A stretch of DNA of 10,894 bases from an uncultured Collinsella sp. (GCA_902493125.1 CABUOF010000066.1:1-10894); one strand, 5' to 3'. Shown: positions 1 through 5,858, counted from the stretch's first letter. A program made the numbers and translations. Notes: generated from the letters alone by a model not told the origin.

Positions 1-1
1 G

Positions 2-478
2 TTTTTCTCTGCGCTGCCGCCGTCGACGAACGAGTTTGCGGCTGCCGCCGCGTGGGCGGGCGAGCAGTTCTCCGCCTATTTTGAGGGCCTGCCCAGCGAC
101 TTTGAGCGCGCCGAACGCTTGGTCGCAGTGGGCGGCACGGTGACTACGCTGGTGGCTTTGGTCCACGAGCTGGAACCGTATGATTCGAGCTTTGTACACC
201 TGCGCGAGCTTTCGCTGGAGCAGGTCTCGGCCGCTATCGAGCGCATGTCTGCGCTGGGTGTTGCAGGCATTGCCGCGTTGCCAGGCGTGCAGCCCAAACG
301 CGCGGGCGTGATTCTCGCTGGCGCCGTGGTAATCCGCGAGCTTATGCGAGCCGGTGGCTACAAGACGCTCACTGTAAGCGAGAACAGCCTACTCGCCGGG
401 ATGGCCGCCACCATCAACGAGACCCTCGACGGCGCGACCCCCACCATCGGCTGGACCCCCAGCCTCAGCGCCCTCTAA
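2..478 (+). CDS. Ppx/GppA-family exopolyphosphatase / pppGpp phosphatase, C-terminal part (5' end outside window)
   Basis: The reading frame is open from base 2 to TAA at 476-478 and gives 158 residues; the start lies left of the window. The segment AVGGTVTTL followed by a Y-x5-VH-x-REL stretch, LPGVQPKRAGVILAGAVVI and a closing LTVSENSLLAGMA is the C-terminal half of the second ASKHA lobe of Ppx/GppA phosphatases. In the family these correspond to the GGT phosphate/nucleotide loop, the (E/Q)R-x-G-L-x-P-x-RAD-x-I-x-aG helix region and the VS(D/E)-x-GL-x-G tail. Family members remove terminal phosphate from polyphosphate or from pppGpp in the cytoplasm, linking phosphate storage to the stringent response. 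The sequence does not show which substrate is used here. The usual ER-x-x-x-L-PG element reads AALPG. About 20 residues follow the family core and look unstructured. The gene converges on the ATPase gene at 597-1898. Confidence 0.85.
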   Translation, partial: FFSALPPSTNEFAAAAAWAGEQFSAYFEGLPSDFERAERLVAVGGTVTTLVALVHELEPYDSSFVHLRELSLEQVSAAIERMSALGVAGIAALPGVQPKRAGVILAGAVVIRELMRAGGYKTLTVSENSLLAGMAATINETLDGATPTIGWTPSLSAL

Positions 479-481
479 ATA

Positions 482-548
482 AGTTGCGGTGAAATACGGA
501 CTAAAATCGCCCTTTCGGGCACCAAACAGTCCCTATTCCACCGCAACT
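482..548. repeat. Large imperfect palindrome with nested hairpin (dispersed-repeat or terminator candidate)
   Basis: Bases 482-502 and 528-548 are inverted copies of each other, 21 nt with 2 mismatches; the left arm starts AGTTGCGGTGAAATA and the right arm ends CACCGCAACT. The 25-nt interior carries a second small hairpin, GCCC-TTTC-GGGC, at 509-520. As RNA it would fold into one long stem with an apical hairpin. It lies between two convergent stop codons. There is no T-run after either arm, so it is not a classical intrinsic terminator, though a stem this long could still stall or protect 3' ends. The size and shape resemble small mobile palindromes of the REP/MITE kind. Copy number in the genome is unknown from this window. 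Confidence 0.7.
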
Positions 549-562
549 CAACAGTCGGCACC

Positions 563-590
563 TGGGGACAGTCCTTGCGGGGCGTCCCCA
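563..590. repeat. Short inverted repeat between convergent genes
   Basis: TGGGGAC at 563-569 is perfectly inverted as GTCCCCA at 584-590 with a 14-nt loop. It sits directly beyond the larger palindrome and 6 bases before the ATPase stop codon (read on the - strand, just after it). No T-tract follows on either strand. It may help end transcription from either side. Confidence 0.45.
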
Positions 591-596
591 CAGCGC

Positions 597-1898
597 CTAT
601 GCCAGCTTGTCGATTTGCCCAATCTCCCAAAGCGGAATATTGACGAGCATGCCCTCGTCTCTATATGCCGCCAGGGAGCTCCTCACGCAACGCTCGAGCT
701 TGAATTTTTCGCAGGCTATTTTCAGACTCTTCGCTTTAAGGTTCTCTGCCGCCTTGACCTCAAGCGGAAGCACGGTTCCCGCATGGTCGATGGCAAAGTC
801 GGTTTCGGCATTGCCAGAGGTAGAGGACCAATACGCGGGAGTTTTGTCCTGGAGCAAAAGCTCCTGCGCGACGTATTGTTCGGTCAGCGAACCTTTGAAC
901 TCGGTAAAAACAGCGGATCCGTTAAGAACGACGGCCGGAGAGAGACCGGAGAGCGCTCCGAGGATGCCGGTGTCGATGCAGAACAGTTTGAAGCCCGAGA
1001 GGTCTTCGTAGCTCGAGAGCGGCGCCTTTAGAGCGGAAACACGTGGCACCTTATGAACGATTCCGTAGTCCGTGAGCCACTGGAGGCTTTCCTCGAAATC
1101 GCGTGCGCGCGCTCCGGGGCGAAGGGCGCCATAGACAAACTTCTTGTTCTCTTTGGCAAGCTGGCCGGGAAGGGATTTCCAAACCAACCTCATGCGCTCG
1201 ATGATGCGGGCGGGTGCATGTTTGCCAAAATCGGATTCGTAAGCCTCGATGATTTGCTGCTGAAGCCTACGGGCTTCGATGAAGTCGCGTGTCTCGGCGA
1301 AAGCGGAGACAACTTCGGGCATACCGCCGACAACAAGGTATTCCTTGAGCAAGTGTTCGAGCTTTTCGGTAACGTTTGCTAGAAGGTTCATGTCTGCGGC
1401 AAGGATGGCGTCGGCGAGCGGGTCGCCGTCGACGGCACGAACGAACTCGGCAAACCCCATGGGACGCATGGTGAGCTGGTCGATTTTACCGACGGGAAAT
1501 GACTCGTTTTCGCGTCGGAGCGCGAGGCCCATATAGGAACCGGCTGCCACGATGTGGTATTCGGGTGCAAGCTCGTTGAAGTACTTGAGCGAGGTGATGC
1601 CGCGTGGCGCCTCCTGGATCTCGTCGAAAACGATGAGCGTGTCCGCCGGCGTTACGGTTTGGCCGCGCAAGAGTTCTATCTGGGAGATGATACGCTTGGG
1701 GTCGAGGTCCCCATCGAACAGCGAGCGTGCGATCGGCTCGAGCATAAAGTCAAAACGAATGACGTTTTGATATTGCTGGCTTGCGAATTCGTTAAGAAGC
1801 CAAGTCTTACCTGTCTGGCGGGCCCCCTTAAGCAAGAGAGGTTTGCGATTCGCCCTTGATTTCCAAGCGATAAGTTCACTCATAAGCTGCCGCTGCAT
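597..1898 (-). CDS. AAA+ ATPase with C-terminal DUF4143 (AAA_14/DUF4143 family)
   Basis: The product has 433 residues, in the usual range for this family. The ATP site is clear: Walker A GARQTGKTW at about residues 25-33 with lysine 31, Walker B TLIVFDEIQ at 87-95, and a sensor-like VAAGS at 117-121. The C-terminal half is DUF4143-like, with LTEQYVAQEL near 338-347 and an ETDF...LPLEVKA pattern at 365-383 that resembles a PD-(D/E)xK nuclease core (D367, E380, K382). The family is very common in gut bacteria and its cellular role is not established; DNA-related and toxin-like roles have been suggested by fold only. ATG at 1898 is chosen because GGGAGG lies 5 nt upstream. The frame stays open to 2156, but that extension would run through the tandem repeats and the tRNA terminator, so it is rejected. 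The gene appears to be single, with its own promoter. Confidence 0.88.
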   Translation of the reverse strand: MQRQLMSELIAWKSRANRKPLLLKGARQTGKTWLLNEFASQQYQNVIRFDFMLEPIARSLFDGDLDPKRIISQIELLRGQTVTPADTLIVFDEIQEAPRGITSLKYFNELAPEYHIVAAGSYMGLALRRENESFPVGKIDQLTMRPMGFAEFVRAVDGDPLADAILAADMNLLANVTEKLEHLLKEYLVVGGMPEVVSAFAETRDFIEARRLQQQIIEAYESDFGKHAPARIIERMRLVWKSLPGQLAKENKKFVYGALRPGARARDFEESLQWLTDYGIVHKVPRVSALKAPLSSYEDLSGFKLFCIDTGILGALSGLSPAVVLNGSAVFTEFKGSLTEQYVAQELLLQDKTPAYWSSTSGNAETDFAIDHAGTVLPLEVKAAENLKAKSLKIACEKFKLERCVRSSLAAYRDEGMLVNIPLWEIGQIDKLA

Positions 1899-1921
1899 AT
1901 TGCCTCCCAACCCTTTCGGAT

Positions 1922-1936
1922 AGTATAAGGCCTTAT
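1922..1936 (-). promoter_or_regulatory. Candidate -10 box of the ATPase gene overlapped by a 12-bp perfect palindrome
   Basis: On the - strand TATACT (1922-1927) is placed for a start site near 1915, giving a leader of about 17 nt that contains the GGGAGG ribosome site. The perfect palindrome ATAAGGCCTTAT (1925-1936) overlaps it. Position 1945-1950, where a -35 hexamer would fall with 17-bp spacing, reads CAATGG, a poor match that lies inside the first tandem-repeat palindrome. A weak -35 overlapped by operator-like symmetry is compatible with regulated expression. This is inference. Confidence 0.45.
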
Positions 1937-1941
1937 GCGCA

Positions 1942-2025
1942 TTTCCATTGGAAAATGTGTGAGACAACCACGTTTTTCCATTGGAAAATGTGCGAGACAA
2001 CCACGTTTTTCCATCGGAAAATGTG
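1942..2025. repeat. 33-bp tandem repeat, about 2.5 units, each with a palindrome
   Basis: CCATTGG at 1945 and 1978 and CCATCGG at 2011 are spaced exactly 33 bp apart. The bases between them (AAAATGTG, GAGACAACCACGTT) are nearly identical in units 1 and 2; the third unit breaks off after AAAATGTGG. Each unit has a palindromic core: TTTTCCATTGGAAAA is perfect in unit 2, unit 1 has one outer mismatch, and unit 3 keeps six-base arms around ATC. The array runs from the ATPase -35 region upstream, toward the tRNA terminator. A 33-bp period is close to three helical turns, so the palindromes would face the same side of the DNA. It could be a multi-site operator or a neutral minisatellite. It is too short-period for a CRISPR. 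Confidence 0.85.
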
Positions 2026-2104
2026 GTAGGAAACTCATTGGGTGGGCGGAAAAAGTAGTCAAAAAAGCCCCGTCCCAAATGAGCTGCTCTGCAGTTGACG
2101 GCGT

Positions 2105-2145
2105 CCAAAAGAAACGAGCCCGCATCCCTGGGGAACACGGGCTCG
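2105..2145 (-). terminator. Intrinsic terminator of the tRNA-Leu transcript
   Basis: CGAGCCCG (2115-2122) and CGGGCTCG (2138-2145) form a perfect 8-bp stem, with an inner TCCC-TG-GGGA hairpin in the loop. Read on the - strand, the stem is followed by TTTCTTTTGG (2105-2114). It starts 12 bases after the encoded CCA end of the tRNA, the expected place for a tRNA terminator. Confidence 0.85.
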
Positions 2146-2157
2146 CAAGCAATCATA

Positions 2158-2242
2158 TGGTAGGGGCGGTGGGACTCGAACCCACAATCCTTGCGGCGAG
2201 AGATTTTAAGTCTCCTGCGTATGCCAATTCCGCCACGCCCCC
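2158..2242 (-). tRNA. tRNA-Leu (anticodon UAA)
   Basis: The - strand folds into a class II tRNA of 85 nt including an encoded CCA at 2158-2160. The acceptor arm is GGGGGCG paired with CGCCCCU, giving a G1-U72 wobble as the first pair. The D arm is GCGGAATTGGCATACGC. The anticodon stem is GGAGA/UCUCU around the loop CUUAAAA, which places UAA at 34-36. A long variable arm (CGCCGCAAGGAUU region) and the T arm GTGGG-TTCGAGT-CCCAC follow. This tRNA reads UUA and UUG codons, rare in a GC-rich genome. It lies 31 bases after the stop codon of the TPR-like gene on the same strand and may be made both from its own promoter and by read-through. Confidence 0.95.
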
Positions 2243-2253
2243 GTGAGACTAGA

Positions 2254-2262
2254 AGTCTAGCA
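2254..2262 (-). promoter_or_regulatory. Candidate extended -10 promoter of tRNA-Leu
   Basis: Read on the - strand the sequence is TGCTAGACT: the -10 hexamer TAGACT (2254-2259) preceded by TG at the extended -10 position. A start about 7 bases on falls near 2247, five bases before tRNA base 1. No good -35 is seen upstream; that region is the 3' end of the TPR-like gene. A small inverted repeat, CTAGA-CT-TCTAG, overlaps the hexamer. Confidence 0.45.
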
Positions 2263-2273
2263 CAAGCCGTCCG

Positions 2274-2897
2274 TTACGCGTTGACGGCCATCGAGTGTTG
2301 GCCCGACTTCTCCAGGAACTCCTGGAACTTGGCTTCGTCGCCTTTGTTCTTGTACTGCAGGGCCAGCAGGTATTCCAGGCGGCAGCTCTTGACCTTGTCG
2401 TCACCGGCATCCTTGAGCATGCGCTCCAGCTCGGGAATGTCGTTGTGGCGCTTGAGGATCATCGTGTCGTACATCAGCTGGCACTCGTGCGCGACCGCCT
2501 CGGCCTGACCGCCCTCAAAGCCCTTGATCTCGTGCAGAAGCTCCTTGGACTTTTTGCGGTCCTCCTGGCCAACGTAGTAGTTAAAGGCCTTAATGACCAG
2601 GTCGACGCGCTGCATCTTGGGGAGGTTGAGCCCCAGCAGCAGGTCGAACATCTCGCTGGCGCGCTCGTGGTCCTCGCGCAGCAGATAGGAGTTCAGACGC
2701 AGGTAGTCGCGGTTGTAGCGCGGGTACAGCATGCTGGTGAGTTTGCCGTCGAGCAAACGATCGAACTCGTCCCACTGCTTGGCAGCCATAAGCTGTTGCA
2801 GGCGCTTAAACGTGGTGCGTTTTTTTACGCTAAAGAACACCGATATGGCGATACAAATAATGACGACGGCGGTCCAGAGGGTGCGGGAATCGGGCAT
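2274..2897 (-). CDS. N-terminally membrane-anchored helical-repeat (TPR-like) protein, unknown function
   Basis: The product has 207 residues. Residues 7-24 (LWTAVVIICIAISVFFSV) form one transmembrane helix followed by a positive KKR patch, so the bulk of the protein should stay on the cytoplasmic side. The rest is almost entirely amphipathic helix pairs of TPR/Sel1-like spacing, such as the stretches around 38-50, 63-88, 96-121, 133-150 and 175-197. No catalytic motif is visible. Such proteins usually act as scaffolds that hold other proteins at the membrane, but no partner is evident here. ATG at 2897 is chosen because AAGGA precedes it by 7 nt and the hydrophobic segment then sits at the N-terminus. 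An upstream in-frame ATG at 3008 would put the promoter inside the gene. The tRNA-Leu gene follows on the same strand. Confidence 0.8.
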   Translation of the reverse strand: MPDSRTLWTAVVIICIAISVFFSVKKRTTFKRLQQLMAAKQWDEFDRLLDGKLTSMLYPRYNRDYLRLNSYLLREDHERASEMFDLLLGLNLPKMQRVDLVIKAFNYYVGQEDRKKSKELLHEIKGFEGGQAEAVAHECQLMYDTMILKRHNDIPELERMLKDAGDDKVKSCRLEYLLALQYKNKGDEAKFQEFLEKSGQHSMAVNA

Positions 2898-2912
2898 TTT
2901 AGAGTCCTTAGT

Positions 2913-2929
2913 CGCTCGTAAAGCGAGCG
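2913..2929. repeat. Hairpin in the leader of the TPR-like gene
   Basis: CGCTCG (2913-2918) and CGAGCG (2924-2929) flank a 5-nt loop. On the - strand transcript this stem ends a few bases before the AAGGA ribosome site of the gene starting at 2897, so it could influence translation or bind a regulator. The same two hexamers recur in the opposite order at 2999-3014. Confidence 0.5.
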
Positions 2930-2952
2930 GTATGACAACACGTGCTAGATGT

Positions 2953-2958
2953 ATTATA
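2953..2958 (-). promoter_or_regulatory. Candidate -10 box (TATAAT) of the TPR-like gene
   Basis: A consensus TATAAT occurs on the - strand at 2953-2958, 55 bases before the ATG at 2897. That predicts a leader of about 49 nt containing the hairpin at 2913-2929. The -35 zone has no close TTGACA match; the sequence there reads near TGCCAG. Confidence 0.55.
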
Positions 2959-2998
2959 CGCGGCGTGCAAGCAAACTGGCATAAAAGCGCATCGAGGC

Positions 2999-3026
2999 CG
3001 AGCGCCATCGCTCGCTGCGGTACACT
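2999..3026 (+). promoter_or_regulatory. Candidate promoter of the PTS EIIB-VOC unit with an overlapping palindrome
   Basis: TACACT at 3021-3026 is a plausible -10 box, 35 bases before the ATG at 3061. Just upstream, CGAGCG-CCAT-CGCTCG (2999-3014) is a perfect palindrome that covers the spacer and -35 zone. No good -35 hexamer is seen, which fits an activator- or repressor-controlled promoter. This is weak evidence. Confidence 0.35.
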
Positions 3027-3060
3027 TACCTAAAGTAAACCATGAAGGGAGACATTACCT

Positions 3061-3348
3061 ATGAAGAAGATTGTTTTGGCTTGCGGTGCTGGCGCTGCTA
3101 CTTCCACGCTCGTTGCCCAGAAGGTCGCCACCCTGCTCGACGCCAACGGTTACGCCGACAAGTACGAGATCGTGCAGTGCGCCATCTCCGAGGCCAAGGA
3201 CGTTTGCGACGAGGGCGCCGATCTGCTGATCGCCACCACCGTTGCCCCCGAGGGCCTTACCTGCCCGTACGTGAGCGGCGTGCCCTTCATGACCGGCATG
3301 AACCGCGTCGCTGCCGAGAAGGCCGTTCTTGACGTCATGGCTCAGTAG
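3061..3348 (+). CDS. PTS system EIIB component, galactitol/GatB-like, orphan
   Basis: The product has 95 residues, full length for a stand-alone PTS IIB of the galactitol type. Cysteine 8 in the N-terminal loop LACGAGAATST is the phospho-acceptor and lies at the end of the first beta strand, as in GatB-like and lactose/cellobiose-fold IIB proteins. Such proteins take phosphate from EIIA and pass it to the sugar held by the EIIC permease. The start has AAGGGAG 11 nt upstream. The VOC gene begins 11 bases after the stop codon, so the two genes are very likely cotranscribed. No EIIA, EIIC or sugar-metabolism enzyme occurs in the window, so the substrate cannot be named. The protein either serves a permease encoded elsewhere or has a regulatory role. 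Confidence 0.88.
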   Translation: MKKIVLACGAGAATSTLVAQKVATLLDANGYADKYEIVQCAISEAKDVCDEGADLLIATTVAPEGLTCPYVSGVPFMTGMNRVAAEKAVLDVMAQ

Positions 3349-3359
3349 GCGCTGACTGC

Positions 3360-3734
3360 ATGAGTGAGCAGAACGCCAATCCGGTCGAGCTCTTTGGCAT
3401 GCGCGTTGCCCATGTGGGCATTAACGCCACCGACCCGGCAGACGCCCTGGAGATCGCGGAGCTGTTCTCGACGATGATGGGTCTGCCCGTTATCGAGACC
3501 CCGGTTTCGTACTTTAACGATTCGCTGGTCGAGGTCATGAAGCAGAATGGTCGTGGCACCAAGGGCCACATCGGCTTTGCCGTCAACGACATCGATGCAG
3601 CTGAGAAGTGGTTTGCCGAGCGCGGGCTCGAGGTCAACGAGGAGTCGCGCGTGCTGCTGCCCGACGGCGGCACCAAGCTCGTGTACTTTAAGCGCGAGTT
3701 CGCCGGCTTTGCCGTGCATCTGTGCCGCGAGTAG
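3360..3734 (+). CDS. VOC (glyoxalase/bleomycin-resistance fold) family protein
   Basis: The product has 124 residues and a single VOC unit: betaalphabetabetabeta blocks starting RVAHVGINATDP (15-26) and GTKGHIGFAVNDIDAAEKWF (66-85). Candidate metal ligands in the usual positions are H18, E58, H70 and H120. It resembles the VOC domain found fused to the C-terminus of some KHG/KDPG aldolases in Firmicutes; that likeness is from memory of the family and is moderate. The adjacent PTS EIIB suggests a link to uptake or breakdown of a sugar or sugar acid. Classical glyoxalase I activity cannot be assumed. No strong ribosome site precedes the ATG, in line with translation coupled to the EIIB gene. 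A strong terminator follows at 3757. Confidence 0.8.
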   Translation: MSEQNANPVELFGMRVAHVGINATDPADALEIAELFSTMMGLPVIETPVSYFNDSLVEVMKQNGRGTKGHIGFAVNDIDAAEKWFAERGLEVNEESRVLLPDGGTKLVYFKREFAGFAVHLCRE

Positions 3735-3756
3735 CGCACAGGCTGCTATAGCTAGC

Positions 3757-3793
3757 AAAAAGGGATAGGGCCGCATGGCCTTATCCCTTTTTT
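3757..3793. terminator. Bidirectional intrinsic terminator between VOC and sensor kinase genes
   Basis: AAAAAGGGATAGGGCC, a GCAT loop, and GGCCTTATCCCTTTTTT form a long stem with one G-T pair, flanked by an A-run on the left and a T-run on the right. It therefore works as a U-tract terminator in both directions, ending the EIIB-VOC transcript (+) and the DUF4342-RR-HK operon (-), whose stop codon lies at 3809. Confidence 0.95.
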
Positions 3794-3808
3794 ACGCCGA
3801 GGGGCTTC

Positions 3809-5104
3809 CTACCGCGGCAGGCGAATCGTAAAGCGGCTGCCGACGCCCTCGACTGAGGTCACGCCGATGACGCCGCCGTGGCTATCGACGATCCACTTGG
3901 CGATGGCCAGCCCCAGGCCCGAGCCCTGCGCGCCGGCATTGCGTGCGTTGTCGGCACGGTAGAACCGCTCGAACGCGTGAGCTGCGGATTCCTGGTTCAT
4001 GCCGATGCCCTCGTCTTCAACGGCTATGTCGACCGTGCCCGTGCCCGCATCGGGTGTTATGCCAAATGTGACGGTCGTTCCCGCGTCCGAATACTTGGCG
4101 GCGTTTTGCACGATCACGCGCAGAGCCTGCTTCACGAGCGCGACATCGACGGACGCGTCGCAGCGCGGGTCGCCGGCAAGCGCAGCGTCAAAGGCTAGCC
4201 GATACGTGTGCTCGGTATCGATCATCTGCGATTCCTCGCAAACCTCGCCGACCAGTGCAGCCAGGTTGGTATTCACGCGCCGCGGCACGGTGCGGCCGGC
4301 ATCTCCGCGTGCCAAAAACAGCAGTTGTTCCACGAGCTCCTGCATGTGCTCGCTTTCGGCCTTGAGCGAGGCGATGGACTCTGCCAGCACGGCCGGGTCG
4401 TCCTTACCCCAACGATCGAGCATGTTCACGTAGCCCTGAATCACCGCGATGGGCGTGCGCAGCTCGTGGCTCGCGTCGTTGACAAAGCGCATCTGCTGCA
4501 GCTTGGCCTCTTGCATCTGGCGCAGCAGGCGGTTGAGTGCGACCTCGATGCTCGCCAGGTCGGCATCGCCGGTGGTGACGCTTGGCGAGTCGACGCTTGC
4601 GCGCACGATGGCCTGCTCCAGCGTTTCCATCTTGCCGCCGGAGAGCTGCATGCGGCCGAGCTCGTCCACGCGCAAGGCCAGATCGTTGAGAGGCGCCATG
4701 GTGCGGCGTACGCGCCTCGCGCCGCCGAGCATGTTGAGTACGCTGATGACCTGCCAACCCACAACGACAAGGTAGAGAGGCCATAACGTGACGAGGTCCT
4801 GTGCGAGGGGGAAAGTCTTGGTGGTACGCGCAAACTCGACGGTATAGGTGAGCGTTGTCAGGTCCCAGCCGCGCGCGGGCTTCAGCGACATGCCGCGAAC
4901 GGTGGCGCTGGGGATCCATCCTGCGGTAAACGCGCCGTCGGGCAGCGTCTGGTTGTATCCATAGACGAGGATCGCCGCCGCAATAACCAACAGCAACAGA
5001 TCGAGCCAGACGTAGCTCATCAAGCGGCGCCACATATAGCTCCAGTTGATGGCGCGGGCGATGGATGTGACGCGCTTGGCCTCGGCGTTACGCACGGCAG
5101 ACAT
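3809..5104 (-). CDS. Two-component sensor histidine kinase (HisKA/HATPase, two TM)
   Basis: The product has 431 residues. Transmembrane helices at about 31-50 and 104-127 enclose a short outer loop of about 53 residues; a HAMP-like linker follows (about 128-205). The HisKA motif NDASHELRTP places the phospho-acceptor at H213. The ATPase domain shows the N box around N334, DEGIG at 364-368, the ERFYRAD element (379-385) and GSGLGLA at 394-400, so all catalytic elements are intact. ATG at 5104 is chosen because GGGGTG lies just upstream and the start overlaps the response-regulator stop by 17 bases, a usual sign of translational coupling. The longer frame to 5476 lies inside the regulator gene and is rejected. 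Architecture is that of PhoR/MprB-like EnvZ-class kinases. The small outer domain has no recognised ligand motif, so the stimulus is unknown. Confidence 0.93.
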   Translation of the reverse strand: MSAVRNAEAKRVTSIARAINWSYMWRRLMSYVWLDLLLLVIAAAILVYGYNQTLPDGAFTAGWIPSATVRGMSLKPARGWDLTTLTYTVEFARTTKTFPLAQDLVTLWPLYLVVVGWQVISVLNMLGGARRVRRTMAPLNDLALRVDELGRMQLSGGKMETLEQAIVRASVDSPSVTTGDADLASIEVALNRLLRQMQEAKLQQMRFVNDASHELRTPIAVIQGYVNMLDRWGKDDPAVLAESIASLKAESEHMQELVEQLLFLARGDAGRTVPRRVNTNLAALVGEVCEESQMIDTEHTYRLAFDAALAGDPRCDASVDVALVKQALRVIVQNAAKYSDAGTTVTFGITPDAGTGTVDIAVEDEGIGMNQESAAHAFERFYRADNARNAGAQGSGLGLAIAKWIVDSHGGVIGVTSVEGVGSRFTIRLPR

Positions 5105-5858
5105 AGCCCACCCCGCGCACGGTCTGGATGATGCGGGCGCTGCCGGCGTCCTCGATCTTGGCACGCAGGTGCGCGATGTGTACGTCGACGTTGTTGGTGT
5201 CGCCCACGTATTCGTAGCCCAGCGCTTCGTGCGCGATGCGCTCGCGCGTGAGCACGGTCTCGGCATGCGCCATAAGCAGGGCGAGGACGTCGAACTCGCG
5301 GGCCGTGAGCACGATGGGTGAGCCTCCGACCGTGACTTCGCGGCGGTCGGGATCGAGCACGACCGATCCCACGGTGAGTGCGGCGGGGGAGGGCAAGGCG
5401 GATGCCTGGGTCGAGCCGCCAGCCGGGGGTATCGCAGCGGCGCCCGTAGCGCCCGTCCCGGCCCCAACGCCGCCAACGCCCGAAGCCGCCCGCACGGCCT
5501 CCGAGCGCTTCAACGCCACGCGGATCCGTGCGAACAGCTCCTCAATCGCAAACGGCTTGGTCAGGTAATCGTCGGCGCCGGCATCGAGCCCGGCCACCTT
5601 GTCCATCACGGCATCGCGCGCGGTGACCATGATCACCGGTACATCCTTGTGCTTGCGGACGCGTCGCAGCACCTCCATGCCGTTGAGCTGCGGCAACAGC
5701 ACATCGAGCAGAATCAGATCGTAGTTGCGCTCCAGCGCCAGGTCCACGGCGGTGCGGCCGTCGGCGGCGTGCTCCACCTGGTAGCCCTCGTGCTCCAGCT
5801 CGAGCGTCACAAAGCGGGCGATTTTCTCCTCGTCCTCTACGATCAGGATCCGTGCCAT
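5088..5858 (-). CDS. OmpR/PhoP-family response regulator with long Gly/Ala/Pro linker
   Basis: The product has 256 residues, about 25-30 more than typical for the family. The receiver domain (1-115) has acidic pocket E8/D9, phospho-site D52 (LLDVLLP), T79 and K101 (LTKPF), so it should be phosphorylated normally. The C-terminal winged helix (about 162-256) has the LTAREFDVLALLM start, the recognition-helix area with NNVDVHIAHLRAKIE and the closing IIQTVRGVGYVC. Between them lies a low-complexity linker, residues about 121-160, rich in Gly, Ala and Pro, which accounts for the extra length. The gene follows DUF4342 by 18 bases and overlaps the kinase gene. It is the DNA-binding output of the sensor kinase and probably regulates its own operon. 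Confidence 0.95.
   Translation of the reverse strand: MARILIVEDEEKIARFVTLELEHEGYQVEHAADGRTAVDLALERNYDLILLDVLLPQLNGMEVLRRVRKHKDVPVIMVTARDAVMDKVAGLDAGADDYLTKPFAIEELFARIRVALKRSEAVRAASGVGGVGAGTGATGAAAIPPAGGSTQASALPSPAALTVGSVVLDPDRREVTVGGSPIVLTAREFDVLALLMAHAETVLTRERIAHEALGYEYVGDTNNVDVHIAHLRAKIEDAGSARIIQTVRGVGYVCRA

Noticed and set aside
1942..2025. CRISPR-like array
   Set aside because: The 33-bp period is continuous repeat with no unique spacers, only about 2.5 units, and no cas gene nearby.
1899..2156. N-terminal extension of the ATPase through an 11-residue repeat (FSNGKTWLSHT type)
   Set aside because: It would cross the tRNA terminator, the -10 box and the palindromes; ATG 1898 has a strong ribosome site and starts the family core directly. 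The repeat is open in several frames simply because its period is a multiple of three.
2295..2921. 208-residue frame on the + strand opposite the TPR-like gene
   Set aside because: Antisense shadow: Leu/Val/Gln-rich composition, no ribosome site, and the - strand frame has a TM helix and regular helical repeats.
5105..5476. Longer kinase start inside the response-regulator gene
   Set aside because: The extra residues are Pro/Ser/Arg-rich shadow translation of the regulator; ATG 5104 gives a normal kinase with a ribosome site and a short overlap.
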